A program made the position numbers and the translations under genes. Below are positions 1 through 10,059 of a DNA stretch of 54,257 bases, one piece after another; the first letter of the stretch is position 1; every line of letters begins with the position of its first letter. The DNA is taken from the NCBI GenBank assembly GCA_947302125.1, contig CAMYUL010000001.1, forward strand, positions 1-54,257, in the 5' to 3' direction. The notes below the pieces were generated by a model. It ran no database searches, was not told the DNA's origin, and worked only from the letters and a program-made list of their open reading frames with translations. Source of the stretch: an uncultured Candidatus Saccharibacteria bacterium. Lineage in GTDB: Bacteria > Patescibacteriota > Saccharimonadia > Saccharimonadales > Saccharimonadaceae.

Positions 1-193
1 TAGTCATACCGGCCTGTTCGCCAAACTTCGAACACATCTCGATATATTCTTCCATAGAAACTTTATCTACAAATTCACCATCTTTGTAGCACCATTTACA
101 GTAATCTTTATTAATACTGCCATCTTTTTCAGTAGAGTACATATCTTCTGAAGTTAGCGGCATTGCACAGCTTTGGCAAATAGTTTGTTCCAT
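1..193 (-). CDS. Putative zinc-ribbon protein, C-terminus beyond window edge
   Basis: The gene starts at the ATG whose complement is at 191-193 and runs off the left edge, leaving about 64 visible residues. It begins MEQTICQSCAMPL and later shows DYCKWCYKDGEF, so two CxxC pairs about 28 residues apart would form a zinc site. The pattern CxSCxMPL...YCxxCYxDGxF followed by an acidic 'SMEEYIEMC' helix matches the short Zn_ribbon_2-type domain (PF12674) that occurs alone or on transcription factors. An AAAGGATC ribosome site lies just upstream, and a TATAAT on the minus strand is near 217-222. It is divergent from the cation exporter gene. Molecular function is unknown. The family call rests on motif recognition only. 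Confidence 0.6.
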   Translation of the reverse strand, partial: MEQTICQSCAMPLTSEDMYSTEKDGSINKDYCKWCYKDGEFVDKVSMEEYIEMCSKFGEQAGMT

Positions 194-277
194 AAAAGAT
201 CCTTTGTTTACTTACTATAATTATACCATTGACATTGTATTTCTTTTACCTACTAGTGTGGGGTACAGAGTTAATGA

Positions 278-283
278 TATAAT
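278..283 (+). promoter_or_regulatory. -10 box TATAAT of the CDF exporter gene
   Basis: TATAAT ends 11 nt before the ATG at 295, giving an expected 5' leader of about 5 nt. No convincing -35 is seen at the matching distance, and no Shine-Dalgarno sequence fits in the leader. Confidence 0.55.
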
Positions 284-294
284 AGCAGTAAGAT

Positions 295-1410
295 ATGAAT
301 AGTAATCAACGTGAAAAGATTGTAGTTAAGACTAGTGTTCTCAGTATTGGTGCGAACTTGATGCTGGTGGGCTTTAAGGCGGCAGTTGGTTTCTTGTCGA
401 ATTCGATAGCAATTATTTCGGATGCCATTAATAACCTTAGCGATGCCCTGTCTAGTATCATTACGATTGTAGGTACAAAACTAGCTAATAAGACGCCGGA
501 TCGCAAACACCCTTATGGTTATGGACGTATTGAATATATTACTTCCCTGGCAGTTTCGGCGATTGTGCTTTATGCCGGTATCACAGCGCTGATTGAGTCT
601 GTTAAAAAGATTATTACGCCAGAGGCTGTAGATTATAATATAACAACTTTGATCGTGCTAATTGCTGGTATTATTGTAAAGTTTGCACTAGGGATCTATG
701 TTAAGAAAAAGGGCCGCGATGTAGAGTCCGACTCATTGGTGGCCAGCGGCGCTGACGCGTTTAATGATGCGATCTTGTCGATTTCTGTGTTAGCTTCTGC
801 AATTGTCTACATGATTTTTGGCATTAGTTTGGAAGCCTATGTCGGCGCGATTGTATCGGTCTTTATTATCAAAGCTGGCATCGAGCTGATTAGGAAATCC
901 GTAAATAATGTACTAGGTACGCGCGTCGAGAGTAGTCTGTCTAAGGCCATAAAGCGCGAGGCGTTGAAGGAAGAAAATGTTCAAGGAGCGTTTGATTTAA
1001 TTTTGACTGATTATGGTCCAAATAAATATTTAGGGTCTATTCATATCGAAGTGCCGGGCACTTTGTCTGTGGCAGACATTGATAAAATTTCACGCAATAT
1101 TACGAAGCGGGTGTCCAAAAAATATGGCGTGATGCTGCACACAATTGGCGTTTATTCGATTAACACTGAAGATGAAGAAATTATTGCGGCGCGAAAAAAG
1201 GTTGAGGAAATTGTGTTTGCGCATAAAGAAGTTTTGCAAATGCATGGCTTTTATCTAGACATGGAAGATAAGACTCTGAGCTTTGATATTATTATTAGCT
1301 TTAGTGCGCATAACTATGGAAAAATCTACCAGGATATTTACGACAAAATTAAGCAGTTGTTTGATGGTTACAAAATCAATATTACGCTTGATATAGATAC
1401 GAGTGATTAA
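295..1410 (+). CDS. Cation diffusion facilitator (CDF) metal exporter, NxxxD/DxxxD type
   Basis: This 371-residue protein has the CDF layout: six predicted membrane segments in about residues 12-205, then a cytoplasmic ferredoxin-like dimerisation domain (about 215-370). It also has the family loop 'KTPDRKHPYGYGRIE' after TM2. CDF proteins export divalent metal by proton antiport as dimers. The metal site is readable: TM2 gives N46xxxD50 (with D43 nearby) and TM5 gives D154xxxD158. Zinc-type CDFs normally have histidine in TM5. An Asp/Asn-only site is the arrangement reported for manganese exporters of the MntE kind, so manganese (or iron) export is inferred. The domain after the membrane part is longer than in FieF. 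The family assignment is firm; the substrate is an inference. Confidence 0.85.
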   Translation: MNSNQREKIVVKTSVLSIGANLMLVGFKAAVGFLSNSIAIISDAINNLSDALSSIITIVGTKLANKTPDRKHPYGYGRIEYITSLAVSAIVLYAGITALIESVKKIITPEAVDYNITTLIVLIAGIIVKFALGIYVKKKGRDVESDSLVASGADAFNDAILSISVLASAIVYMIFGISLEAYVGAIVSVFIIKAGIELIRKSVNNVLGTRVESSLSKAIKREALKEENVQGAFDLILTDYGPNKYLGSIHIEVPGTLSVADIDKISRNITKRVSKKYGVMLHTIGVYSINTEDEEIIAARKKVEEIVFAHKEVLQMHGFYLDMEDKTLSFDIIISFSAHNYGKIYQDIYDKIKQLFDGYKINITLDIDTSD

Positions 1411-1452
1411 GTTTGCAGTCGTATATTCCTACCGCATAAACTCCTTTTTTAA

Positions 1453-2370
1453 TTAGCTAAAGAGGCCGTGTTTTTTAGTGCCTTTGAATTCTTCGAGTAA
1501 TTCTTTCTGCTTGCGGGAAAGGTTCTTCGGGGTTTCAACAATGATAGTAACGATGTGTGGGCCGCGATCGCCATCAGCGCGGAAAGGAACGCCGTGGCCA
1601 GAAAGCTTGAATGGCGTGCCAGACTGGGTGCCGGCTGGGACCTTCATGGTGATAGGACCGTCGACAGTCTCGACTTCTACTTCGCAGCCAAGTGCAGCGT
1701 CGACCATGCTAATCTTCTGCTCAGACAAAATCAACGTACCTTCGCGAGTCAAAGTCTTGTGTGGTTTGACGCGGACCATAACGTAGAGATCGCCCTTCTC
1801 GCCACCTTCTGGGGCTTCCCCACCACGGCCAGCCAAGCGAATGCTCATGCCGTCATCAATGCCGGCAGGGATCTTGAGCTTCAAGCTCTTACCCTCGACA
1901 TTGATTGATTTGGTCGTGCCAAAAATTGCATCCTTAAAATCAATTGTAATTTGAGTGCGATAGTCTGCGCCACGGGCTGGGCGACGACGACCGCCACCAA
2001 AGCCAAATAAAGAACCGAGAATATCGTCTAGGCCACCGCCAGCGCCACCAAAGTCGAAGTGGAATTCCTGGCCGTTGAAATTGAATGCGCCGCCCTCACC
2101 AAATGGATTGCCGCCGCCGAATGGATTGCCGCCAGCTGCGCCGCCATTAACCCCGGCATGGCCGAATTGATCATAGCGAGCACGCTTCTGCTTGTCGGAG
2201 AGCACTTCGTGGGCTTCGGAAATTTCCTTGAATTTTTCCTCAGCTTCCTTGTCTCCAGGATTCTTGTCTGGATGGTATTTAACAGCAAGCTTACGATAAG
2301 CTTTCTTGATCTCGTCATCGGAAGCGTTCTTGCTAACGCCTAGAACTTCATAATAATCTCGTTTAGTCAT
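1453..2370 (-). CDS. dnaJ: DnaJ/CbpA-type co-chaperone lacking the zinc finger
   Basis: This Hsp40 co-chaperone stimulates DnaK ATPase and delivers substrates. The J domain covers residues 3-66, with the catalytic HPD at about 33-35 ([10 protein letters not shown]). A Gly/Phe-rich stretch (about 70-120, [10 protein letters not shown]) and two C-terminal substrate-binding beta domains (about 135-300) follow. The four CxxCxGxG zinc-finger repeats of canonical DnaJ are absent, so architecturally it is a class B, CbpA-like protein. The start [12 protein letters not shown] at 2370 is chosen because a perfect promoter ends 6 nt before it. A longer in-frame reading from 2394 would begin inside the operator. 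It is controlled by CIRCE/HrcA, like dnaK at 6322-8220. No grpE or hrcA is in the window. Confidence 0.92.
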   Translation of the reverse strand: MTKRDYYEVLGVSKNASDDEIKKAYRKLAVKYHPDKNPGDKEAEEKFKEISEAHEVLSDKQKRARYDQFGHAGVNGGAAGGNPFGGGNPFGEGGAFNFNGQEFHFDFGGAGGGLDDILGSLFGFGGGRRRPARGADYRTQITIDFKDAIFGTTKSINVEGKSLKLKIPAGIDDGMSIRLAGRGGEAPEGGEKGDLYVMVRVKPHKTLTREGTLILSEQKISMVDAALGCEVEVETVDGPITMKVPAGTQSGTPFKLSGHGVPFRADGDRGPHIVTIIVETPKNLSRKQKELLEEFKGTKKHGLFS

Positions 2371-2376
2371 ATATAT

Positions 2377-2405
2377 ATTATATGGCGCTAGCACTCGGAT
2401 GTCAA
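2377..2405 (-). promoter_or_regulatory. dnaJ promoter, TTGACA-N17-TATAAT, leaderless
   Basis: On the minus strand TTGACA (2405-2400) and TATAAT (2382-2377) are separated by exactly 17 nt, a consensus vegetative promoter. The ATG at 2370 starts 6 nt after the -10, so transcription should begin at the start codon. Confidence 0.85.
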
Positions 2406-2414
2406 GAGTGCTAA
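2388..2414. promoter_or_regulatory. CIRCE operator (HrcA site) upstream of dnaJ
   Basis: Arms CTAGCACTC (2388-2396) and GAGTGCTAA (2406-2414) flank a 9-nt spacer, one base from the CIRCE consensus TTAGCACTC-N9-GAGTGCTAA. The -35 of the dnaJ promoter lies within the operator, so bound HrcA repressor would block RNA polymerase directly. Confidence 0.92.
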
Positions 2415-2481
2415 AGCATTACTGGCGTGATCGTTCTGGTGAAAAAGTTACGACATGTGCGCAACTTTTTGTCTTTTATGA

Positions 2482-2500
2482 TATAATTTATTCAAAGGAG
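2482..2500 (+). promoter_or_regulatory. ackA -10 box and ribosome-binding site
   Basis: TATAAT lies at 2482-2487 and AAAGGAG at 2494-2500, the latter 6 nt before the ATG at 2507. This Shine-Dalgarno sequence decides the ackA start and rules out the longer in-frame reading from 2399, which would cross the CIRCE element. Confidence 0.75.
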
Positions 2501-2506
2501 TTTTTG

Positions 2507-3706
2507 ATGGAAAAAGAAAGATTAATTCTGATCACAAATCCGGGAAGTTCTAGCCGGAAATATGCATTATATAAAGGTAATGAGGAAGTTTGCAGCCTCC
2601 ACTTTGAGTTTGAAGGCAAAGGTATTATTTGTACCCTCAAGAAAGCTGACGGCAGCAAGAAAGTCTTAAAGCAAGACTTTAAGGAGCTCACTTCTACCGT
2701 TGCCAACATTAACCGCATCTTGACTGAGGAAGGTATCCTCGGCGGCATGGCTAAGATCGATGCAATTCTCGCTCGTGTAGCCTGCCCAGGTGAGTATTTC
2801 ACTCAGGACCACGTTGTCGACGAAGAGTATTTGAAGATGCTCGACAAGGGCCGCAAGCGTGCACCTCTCCACGTGCCAGTTGTAGCTGCTGAGATTGAGC
2901 ACTTTGTAAAGTCCTTCAAGGACACTCCAGTAATTGCAATCTCCGATTCTTCGTTCCACGCTGATCGCCCAGATTTAATGAAGTACTATGCATTTGATAC
3001 TGAGCTTGCCGACAAAGCTGATGTAAAGCGCTTTGGCTATCACGGTTTGTCTGTTGGTTCAATCGTTAATTACATGAAGTCTCAGGACATTTTGCCGGAG
3101 AAATTGATTGTCTGCCACCTTGGTTCTGGCTCTTCTGTGACCGCAGTATTTGACGGTAAGTCCCTTGATACTTCCATGGGTTACACTCCACTAGAAGGTT
3201 TGATGATGGCAACTCGTTGCGGCAACATCGATCCAGCTGCAGCACTTCGCCTTAAGCACTACTTAAAGTTTGAGTCTGACGAATCTATTGAAAAATATCT
3301 AAACAAGGAAGCTGGTCTGCTCGGTGTGTCCGGTCAGACTGATGATATGCGCGAGATTTTGCGCCTTCGCGATGAAGGTGACAAGCGCGGCACCTTCGCA
3401 CACGCAATGTTTGTTTACAAGGTCCAGAGCTTGATTGGCCAGATGGCTGCATCACTTGGCGGCGTAGACGCAATCGTCTTTACTGCAACTATCGGCGAGC
3501 GCAGCGATGAAATCCGCCGCACCGTTTCCCAAAAACTCAACTACCTTGGCTTTGCAATTGACGAGAAAAAGAATGTTGACGACATGCCAGAGCGCCACAC
3601 TAATATTGCTGCTGAGGGTTCTAAACCAGTCTGGGTTATCCGCACTGATGAGGCTGAGGAAATGATCCGCAGAGCTGGTGCACTCTTAAACGATGAAGCA
3701 GAATAA
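2507..3706 (+). CDS. ackA: Acetate kinase
   Basis: Acetate kinase interconverts acetate + ATP and acetyl phosphate + ADP, giving substrate-level ATP in fermenting cells. The 399-residue protein is family length and opens with the signature ITNPGSSSRKYAL. It contains the conserved GYHGLS, CHLGSGSSVTAV (phosphate-binding) and DTSMGYTPLEGLMMATRCGN blocks, and ends with the RTDEAEEMI motif of the ASKHA fold. The start is set by AAAGGAG 6 nt upstream. The gene is divergent from dnaJ and its 3' end overlaps the next gene by 14 nt. No phosphotransacetylase (pta) is in this window, so the acetyl-phosphate source is not visible here. Confidence 0.95.
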   Translation: MEKERLILITNPGSSSRKYALYKGNEEVCSLHFEFEGKGIICTLKKADGSKKVLKQDFKELTSTVANINRILTEEGILGGMAKIDAILARVACPGEYFTQDHVVDEEYLKMLDKGRKRAPLHVPVVAAEIEHFVKSFKDTPVIAISDSSFHADRPDLMKYYAFDTELADKADVKRFGYHGLSVGSIVNYMKSQDILPEKLIVCHLGSGSSVTAVFDGKSLDTSMGYTPLEGLMMATRCGNIDPAAALRLKHYLKFESDESIEKYLNKEAGLLGVSGQTDDMREILRLRDEGDKRGTFAHAMFVYKVQSLIGQMAASLGGVDAIVFTATIGERSDEIRRTVSQKLNYLGFAIDEKKNVDDMPERHTNIAAEGSKPVWVIRTDEAEEMIRRAGALLNDEAE

Positions 3707-4304
3707 TTATCTACAACAAGTTTCCGACAACGAAACCACAGAAATTCTGAAGCAACTCGCTTCAGTAATTTCTGATGGCACGAAGGGTGACGTCGTAGAA
3801 TTTGGGTGTTATCGGGGGGATACTTCCCTTTTGTTGCAGCGAGTGCTGACACGTGACTTTGCTGATTGCGAGAAGAATTTGTGGATTTATGATTCATTTG
3901 AGGGGTTGCCAGCACGTAGTGCTGAGGACGCTTCGGTAGCTGGCGATGCTTTCTCTGCTGGCGAGCTGTCTGTAACAAAACGCGAGGTAGTGGAGAGATT
4001 TAAGAAAGCGGGCCTACGTGTTCCGCGAGTGCGAAAAGGTTTTTTTGCTGATCTAGATTCTTCTGCAGAGTCTACGGATTTGCCTTCTGAGATTTGCTTT
4101 GCATTCTTAGACGGAGATCTTTATTCTTCTATTAAGACTTCTTTTGAACTTGTAACGCCGAGGCTTGCTGCTGGCGGAGTTATCATCGTACATGATTATA
4201 ATAATCCGCAGCTGCCTGGTTCGGCACGCGCAGTCGATGAATGGCTACGCGCGCATCCAGATTTTCAGCTTGAGAGAAAAGAGACTTTAGCGATTATTCA
4301 CTGA
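3693..4304 (+). CDS. TylF/MycF-family SAM-dependent methyltransferase
   Basis: This 203-residue class I methyltransferase resembles the macrocin O-methyltransferase (TylF) family. It has motif I VVEFGCYRGDTS (about 35-46), then the family-typical WIYDSFEGLPA, then AFLDGDLYSSIKTSFELV and GGVIIVHDYNNP. The two acidic DGD/HDY blocks supply the metal-dependent sugar-hydroxyl methylation site in TylF enzymes. Such enzymes methylate sugar hydroxyls in antibiotics and surface glycans, so a glycan substrate is plausible given the glycosyltransferases elsewhere in the window. The ATG lies inside the last codons of ackA, so the two are probably translationally coupled although unrelated in pathway. The 3' end overlaps the convergent gene by 11 nt. 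Confidence 0.75.
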   Translation: MKQNNYLQQVSDNETTEILKQLASVISDGTKGDVVEFGCYRGDTSLLLQRVLTRDFADCEKNLWIYDSFEGLPARSAEDASVAGDAFSAGELSVTKREVVERFKKAGLRVPRVRKGFFADLDSSAESTDLPSEICFAFLDGDLYSSIKTSFELVTPRLAAGGVIIVHDYNNPQLPGSARAVDEWLRAHPDFQLERKETLAIIH

Positions 4305-5517
4305 AACGGTCTTTAAATCTAAGGCCAAAGACTAGGCCGAAGATAGCGCCAAGAACGATCGAGAAGATTAGGCCAATAGTTTCTCCGGAAGTAGCACTGC
4401 CATGTTCTTCTTGGATAGAATAGCCAGTGTCTGGGATTTGGATGTTCTTAGTATCGGATGTAGGGGCAGGGGTTTCTGGTTCGCTTGGGTTGCTTTCGGA
4501 ATTGTTGTTTTGGCCGGTGCCAGTGCCGGAGTTTTCTCCGCCATTGTTTTCGTTGCCGTTATTGTTATTATTGTCGTCATTATTATTATTGTCATCTTCT
4601 GGAGCGTCTTCAATGCCGTAAGTACCATCATCGTTTAAGACGGCTCTCTTGCCAGCTGGAATATTCGCAGGATCTGGCTCAGCAGCAAAGGTCCCGCCTT
4701 CGATAATTACACCGTTAGCAAAAGTGGTAGTATCATCAAAGGTGCCACCAGTAATAGTGGTGCCAGCAGGAATATTTGCACCAGTGAAGTCGCCATCTAC
4801 AATAGTAATGTTCTCGCCAGCACTAAAATCGACATCGTCGAAATTCCCGCCATTGATCGTCAAAGTACTTTCTGGATTAAGGCCAACGTAGCTAAGAGAG
4901 CTATAGTCGCCACTATTGATTGTTAATTTACTACCATTGCTGATAGGAGCTTCTGTCGTAATGTCTTCCAGAGTAGTCACACCATTATTGCGTATGCCCT
5001 CACCTCCCGGAGTGTTATTGACAATCTCTAAGTTGCTAATCTGAACTAAACGATAGCCAGTGATATTTATTACCGGCGCGGCTTCACCGCTAGATACGGC
5101 TGGTTGCACAATAGTGCCAGGGCCATAAATATCAATTCCGAAAGGCCTAAAGATTGAGTTCTCATCCCAAACTATCGCTCCATCACCGTTAGTACTGACG
5201 GCAGAGCCTCGATTAGAACTAGATGTCAATGTGAACCCATTCAAAGAAAGTGCACAACGGTCATCGAGGCTAACATTCCAAGTCTCATCCTCTGTTAGGT
5301 TCATCGTTGCTTTGGCGTTAGTACCCATGGCAGGTGATATACCGCCGTTACCAGCGAAATACTCCGTACCATCATAATATGAATATGTGTACGTACATCC
5401 GCTGGCAGCCTGAGCTGACATTTCGCTAATTAGTTTAAATGATCCGAGCGTGGCAGACAAAATCAGAATTGCCGCGGCTGCGAAAAATGAATATTTTTTT
5501 GCATGTTTGAGTTTCAT
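4294..5517 (-). CDS. Secreted/anchored beta-repeat surface protein with IPDTG-TM C-terminus
   Basis: This 407-residue protein has an N-terminal signal peptide (Lys-rich start, hydrophobic residues about 11-30, AQAAS cleavage region). A region of short repeats such as 'LTINSGDYSS', 'LTINGGNFDD', 'TTITGGTFDD' and 'VIIEGGTFAA' fits a beta-helix or beta-solenoid. A low-complexity Asn/Asp/Gly linker (about 305-345) and a Pro/Ser/Thr stretch follow. Then come IPDTG, a hydrophobic segment (about 375-397) and a short basic tail (RFKDRFSE). The end resembles a sortase-type sorting signal or a plain membrane anchor, with an unusually long spacer after the motif. Transcription comes from the TTGACT-N17-TATTGT promoter and an AAAAGG ribosome site precedes the ATG. 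Function is unknown; surface display is inferred. Confidence 0.7.
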   Translation of the reverse strand: MKLKHAKKYSFFAAAAILILSATLGSFKLISEMSAQAASGCTYTYSYYDGTEYFAGNGGISPAMGTNAKATMNLTEDETWNVSLDDRCALSLNGFTLTSSSNRGSAVSTNGDGAIVWDENSIFRPFGIDIYGPGTIVQPAVSSGEAAPVINITGYRLVQISNLEIVNNTPGGEGIRNNGVTTLEDITTEAPISNGSKLTINSGDYSSLSYVGLNPESTLTINGGNFDDVDFSAGENITIVDGDFTGANIPAGTTITGGTFDDTTTFANGVIIEGGTFAAEPDPANIPAGKRAVLNDDGTYGIEDAPEDDNNNNDDNNNNNGNENNGGENSGTGTGQNNNSESNPSEPETPAPTSDTKNIQIPDTGYSIQEEHGSATSGETIGLIFSIVLGAIFGLVFGLRFKDRFSE

Positions 5518-5558
5518 GTTGAGCCTTTTTGTGTTTGTTGTATGACCTTTGTGGTTCT

Positions 5559-5587
5559 ACAATAGCACTTATGCTAATAAAAGTCAA
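5559..5587 (-). promoter_or_regulatory. Promoter TTGACT-N17-TATTGT of the surface repeat protein
   Basis: TTGACT (minus strand 5587-5582) and TATTGT (5564-5559) are 17 nt apart. The leader is about 35 nt and contains AAAAGG about 8 nt before the ATG at 5517. Confidence 0.6.
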
Positions 5588-5617
5588 GCATAGTTTCTAT
5601 TATTCAGCTTTGTGTGT

Positions 5618-5623
5618 TAAAAT
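5618..5623 (+). promoter_or_regulatory. -10 box TAAAAT, 6 nt before the ATG (leaderless)
   Basis: TAAAAT at 5618-5623 is followed by six bases and then the ATG at 5630. No Shine-Dalgarno sequence is present. Confidence 0.55.
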
Positions 5624-5629
5624 ACAAAT

Positions 5630-6205
5630 ATGAAGATTTTTATTAGAATTCTCAAAGCGGGCATCGTGCTAGCCGGTATAGCATTTACTATTATGTTCTT
5701 TTCTAACGTACCAGGCATGTATAAAATTTGGAGTTATCTAGCTACGCTGATACTTCCTTTTGCGGTAGATTTTATAAGGATCTTTGGGCTCAAAGTCTCA
5801 GAAAAATTTGAGATTGCTTATCTATTATTCTTGCTTCCGGCAATGATTTTTGGCATTGATCTAGATTGGTATAAGTTAATTCCACCATTTGATAAAATCG
5901 TACACGGTTTGTCGGGCGTCCTAGCAGCTTACGGCGCACGCGAAATTATCTTGCAAGCTTCTGGGAAACCAGATAAGCTCGGATTCAAGGTAATGTTTTC
6001 GATCAGTTTTGTCGCGTTTACGGCAGTGGCATGGGAGTGCACAGAATTCTTGATTGACCAGGTGGCTGGTACTAATATGCAAGAGCTACTCCAGTGCGGA
6101 ACTGCAGACACAATGTATGACATGATTGTCGCAATAGCCGGCGGCATCATCGGAACATTCTTGGCATTTACAACGTTTAAGAAACCAAGGCGCAAAGCTA
6201 GCTAA
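5630..6205 (+). CDS. YjdF/DUF2238-like integral membrane protein
   Basis: This 191-residue protein has about five to six hydrophobic segments. It carries conserved-looking polar motifs in loops: FDKIVHGLSG (about 88-97), AWECTEFLIDQ (about 138-148), NMQELLQCGTADTMYDM (about 153-169) and GGIIGTFLA. The order His in a Dk..H loop, Glu-x-x-Glu in a helix and a final DTxxDM block matches small YjdF/DUF2238 membrane proteins, whose role is unknown. It ends in a basic tail (KKPRRKAS). Its last codons form the left arm of a long inverted repeat shared with the dnaK 3' end, and transcription should stop at the hairpin 6228-6262. Translation start is set by the leaderless promoter. Confidence 0.6.
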   Translation: MKIFIRILKAGIVLAGIAFTIMFFSNVPGMYKIWSYLATLILPFAVDFIRIFGLKVSEKFEIAYLLFLLPAMIFGIDLDWYKLIPPFDKIVHGLSGVLAAYGAREIILQASGKPDKLGFKVMFSISFVAFTAVAWECTEFLIDQVAGTNMQELLQCGTADTMYDMIVAIAGGIIGTFLAFTTFKKPRRKAS

Positions 6206-6321
6206 AGCTCAGGGACTTGTTCGTAGATAAAAATTACAACGCATTTCGCGTTGTAATTTTTACACTCACAAATCTGGTCTAAATCTCATTATGAGCTTTA
6301 GCTAGTTTTGCGCCTTGGTTT

Positions 6322-6323
<2 letters not shown>
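6180..6323. repeat. 32-bp near-perfect inverted repeat enclosing the terminator
   Basis: The left arm 6180-6211 and right arm 6292-6323 are reverse complements at 31 of 32 positions. The left arm encodes the end of the YjdF-like protein. The right arm runs up to the second base of the dnaK stop codon. The 80-nt interval holds the terminator hairpin. Confidence 0.9.
6228..6262. terminator. Bidirectional terminator between the YjdF-like gene and dnaK
   Basis: A 15-bp perfect stem (6228-6242 with 6248-6262) has a 5-nt loop ATTTC. A-rich and T-rich outer ends give a U-tract in either direction, which suits two convergent genes. Confidence 0.85.
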
Positions 6324-8220
<1,897 letters not shown>

Positions 8221-8296
8221 TATTTTGTCCTTTCTTAGATTATTACTCTTCTAGGTGGTTAGCAGTCTATGGGTGTGGCTGCTAATTCTTACCCCT

Positions 8297-8325
8297 ATTG
8301 TAGCAAATTAGCACTCTCGTGTCAA
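8297..8325 (-). promoter_or_regulatory. dnaK promoter, TTGACA-N17-TACAAT
   Basis: TTGACA (8325-8320, minus strand) and TACAAT (8302-8297) are separated by 17 nt. The -35 sits inside the CIRCE spacer, the same geometry as at dnaJ. Confidence 0.88.
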
Positions 8326-8334
8326 GAGTGCTAA
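8308..8334. promoter_or_regulatory. CIRCE operator (HrcA site) upstream of dnaK
   Basis: TTAGCACTC (8308-8316), a 9-nt spacer and GAGTGCTAA (8326-8334) match the CIRCE consensus exactly. HrcA repression of dnaK is expected from the known family mechanism. Confidence 0.96.
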
Positions 8335-8361
8335 TACAGGGGTGGAAGTAAGATTTTTTGG

Positions 8362-10053
8362 CTATTTTTTGAGTTTGGTGAGGAATTTTCTGAAATGATA
8401 GATAAGCTCGTGGCGAAATTGAAGCAGAACATAAACGAGACCGATTAAAGCGATGCCACCTAGAGCCCAGAGTGCGACAAAGGTAGTCTTTTCCTCAAAG
8501 TTGGTGAGCGGTACGACTGGGTAGTCAGCACCATTGTTGTCTTTGATTTTACGGCAACGGCCAGTCTCGGGATTTCTTTCGTAGCCCTCTTTACAGGGAG
8601 CTTGGTCGTCTTCCTCATAGGATTTGCAACGGCCGGTGAGTGGATTTCTATACTTCCCTGGCCCGCAATCTTTTAACGCAGTGTTCTTGATGGTGCTAGC
8701 TTTGACGCAATTTCCGGTAGCTTCATTAATGATCTTGCCTTCGGGGCAGGATTGATATTCCTGGAAAATGTTCGTGGTGCCTGGGGTAATGGCGTAAGTG
8801 ACCTGCCAGTTCTCTGAGCCATCTGGATGATAGCCGAGCATGGAATAGGACGTGGATTTTTTCTGACCGTGGGGATAGGCGAGACTGTCGACTGTCGTGC
8901 TATCGGCATCAATAAGTTCTAGTAGGTTTTCGGTGTTGGGATTCTTAGTAAGGCGGAAAGTCGGATGCATGACGAAAAAGTCGGACGACTGGAGGATGGT
9001 GGAGGTTTCTGTGAGACTATAAGTCTTACTTTTGTATCTAATTTTGCAGCCGTGAAGGTCGATCGGAATTTCTGAACCATTGTAGAGTTCAATAAATTGC
9101 TCGGTGGCATCAGTATCGTAATAGCTGAAAATTTCCGAGAATTCTAGGCCGCGGCATTGAGGTGGATGGGACGCGGCAAGGTCCGTTTCCGATGATTCGG
9201 TAAGAGCTTCGTCATCTGAAGCTTCGGCAGCCGGCGGAAGATATAAGCCGGGAGTTGCCGGATCGTATAGCAGCTCGGCGGTATTCGTGTGAGCATATTC
9301 TCCAGTAATATCGTCACGCAAGATGGTGGTATAGGCGCGCGACTTAACCGTAGTAGAGAAAATCGGTAGGCACTCTTCCCCGCCAAGCCAGCAAACAGAA
9401 CTGATGACTTCGCCGAAGTCAGAAAGTGGGCTAGCTGCAGGAAGGTCGGATGGATTTATGTATTCCGATACACGAATGAGGCTCAAAGCCCCAGTCATAG
9501 CGAGTGAAGTGTCGTAAGTTAAATCTTGATTTCCGTCGACGGCTTCCGGGGCGAACTCGTAACGCAGCAAAATTGACCGGCCGATAAACTGGCTGCCTGG
9601 TGGGAACATATATATAATAGTAGATTTGCCGGGTGTGTCGGCGGAGCTAGACTTAGCGGTATAAACAATAGCGACGTTGTCTAGTGATATAGTTTGAGGG
9701 ATGTGTTCGTCGCTGGAAAATATATCACCAGATGAATTATCAAAAACAGGTGGAGGAGAATTTACAGAGGTAAGGTTAGCTAGCTCTATCAACTCTCCGG
9801 TGTTTTTTATATCGTTTATGGTATATCCTGGATTGATCGCGCGGATGGCGATTGTGTCGGAATTTGCAGGTAAAATATCTGACAATATCGGAGAGATGCC
9901 AGAACTGTCGTCTATAGAAATAGTTTGTAAAGGTGAAAGACCGGCGATGTCTTTCGGGGCTATACCATGAGTAGGGACCTCAGAGGATATAGCCAAAGCT
10001 AATGCTAAAAGAAGAGGAAGCATAGCTTTTGCCGCTTCAATTAAGCGCCTCAC
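8362..10053 (-). CDS. Lamin-tail-domain surface protein with CxxG-TGxC repeats and C-terminal anchor
   Basis: This 563-residue exported protein starts at GTG, followed by a hydrophobic signal (MLPLLLALALAISSE). The middle looks like two lamin-tail (LTD) beta domains. One is degenerate (about 55-280, with SDFGEVISSVCWLGGEEC). One is clear (about 295-435, with FIELYN, VDSLAYP and TPGTTN). Three Cys-bounded repeats follow (about 437-510): CPEGKIINEATGNC, CGPGKYRNPLTGRC and CKEGYERNPETGRC. A transmembrane helix (about 525-545) and a basic tail anchor it with the body outside. LTD domains occur on secreted bacterial proteins and nucleases, but no nuclease motif is seen. The GTG start is favoured because a TAAACT -10 lies exactly 6 nt upstream. 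The role is unknown; surface interaction is inferred. Confidence 0.75.
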   Translation of the reverse strand: MRRLIEAAKAMLPLLLALALAISSEVPTHGIAPKDIAGLSPLQTISIDDSSGISPILSDILPANSDTIAIRAINPGYTINDIKNTGELIELANLTSVNSPPPVFDNSSGDIFSSDEHIPQTISLDNVAIVYTAKSSSADTPGKSTIIYMFPPGSQFIGRSILLRYEFAPEAVDGNQDLTYDTSLAMTGALSLIRVSEYINPSDLPAASPLSDFGEVISSVCWLGGEECLPIFSTTVKSRAYTTILRDDITGEYAHTNTAELLYDPATPGLYLPPAAEASDDEALTESSETDLAASHPPQCRGLEFSEIFSYYDTDATEQFIELYNGSEIPIDLHGCKIRYKSKTYSLTETSTILQSSDFFVMHPTFRLTKNPNTENLLELIDADSTTVDSLAYPHGQKKSTSYSMLGYHPDGSENWQVTYAITPGTTNIFQEYQSCPEGKIINEATGNCVKASTIKNTALKDCGPGKYRNPLTGRCKSYEEDDQAPCKEGYERNPETGRCRKIKDNNGADYPVVPLTNFEEKTTFVALWALGGIALIGLVYVLLQFRHELIYHFRKFLTKLKK

Positions 10054-10059
10054 AAAATG

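Noticed and set aside
2399-2506. 36-codon N-terminal extension of acetate kinase
   Set aside because: It would start inside the CIRCE operator and cross the ackA -10 and Shine-Dalgarno site. MEKERLILITNPG matches the family start.
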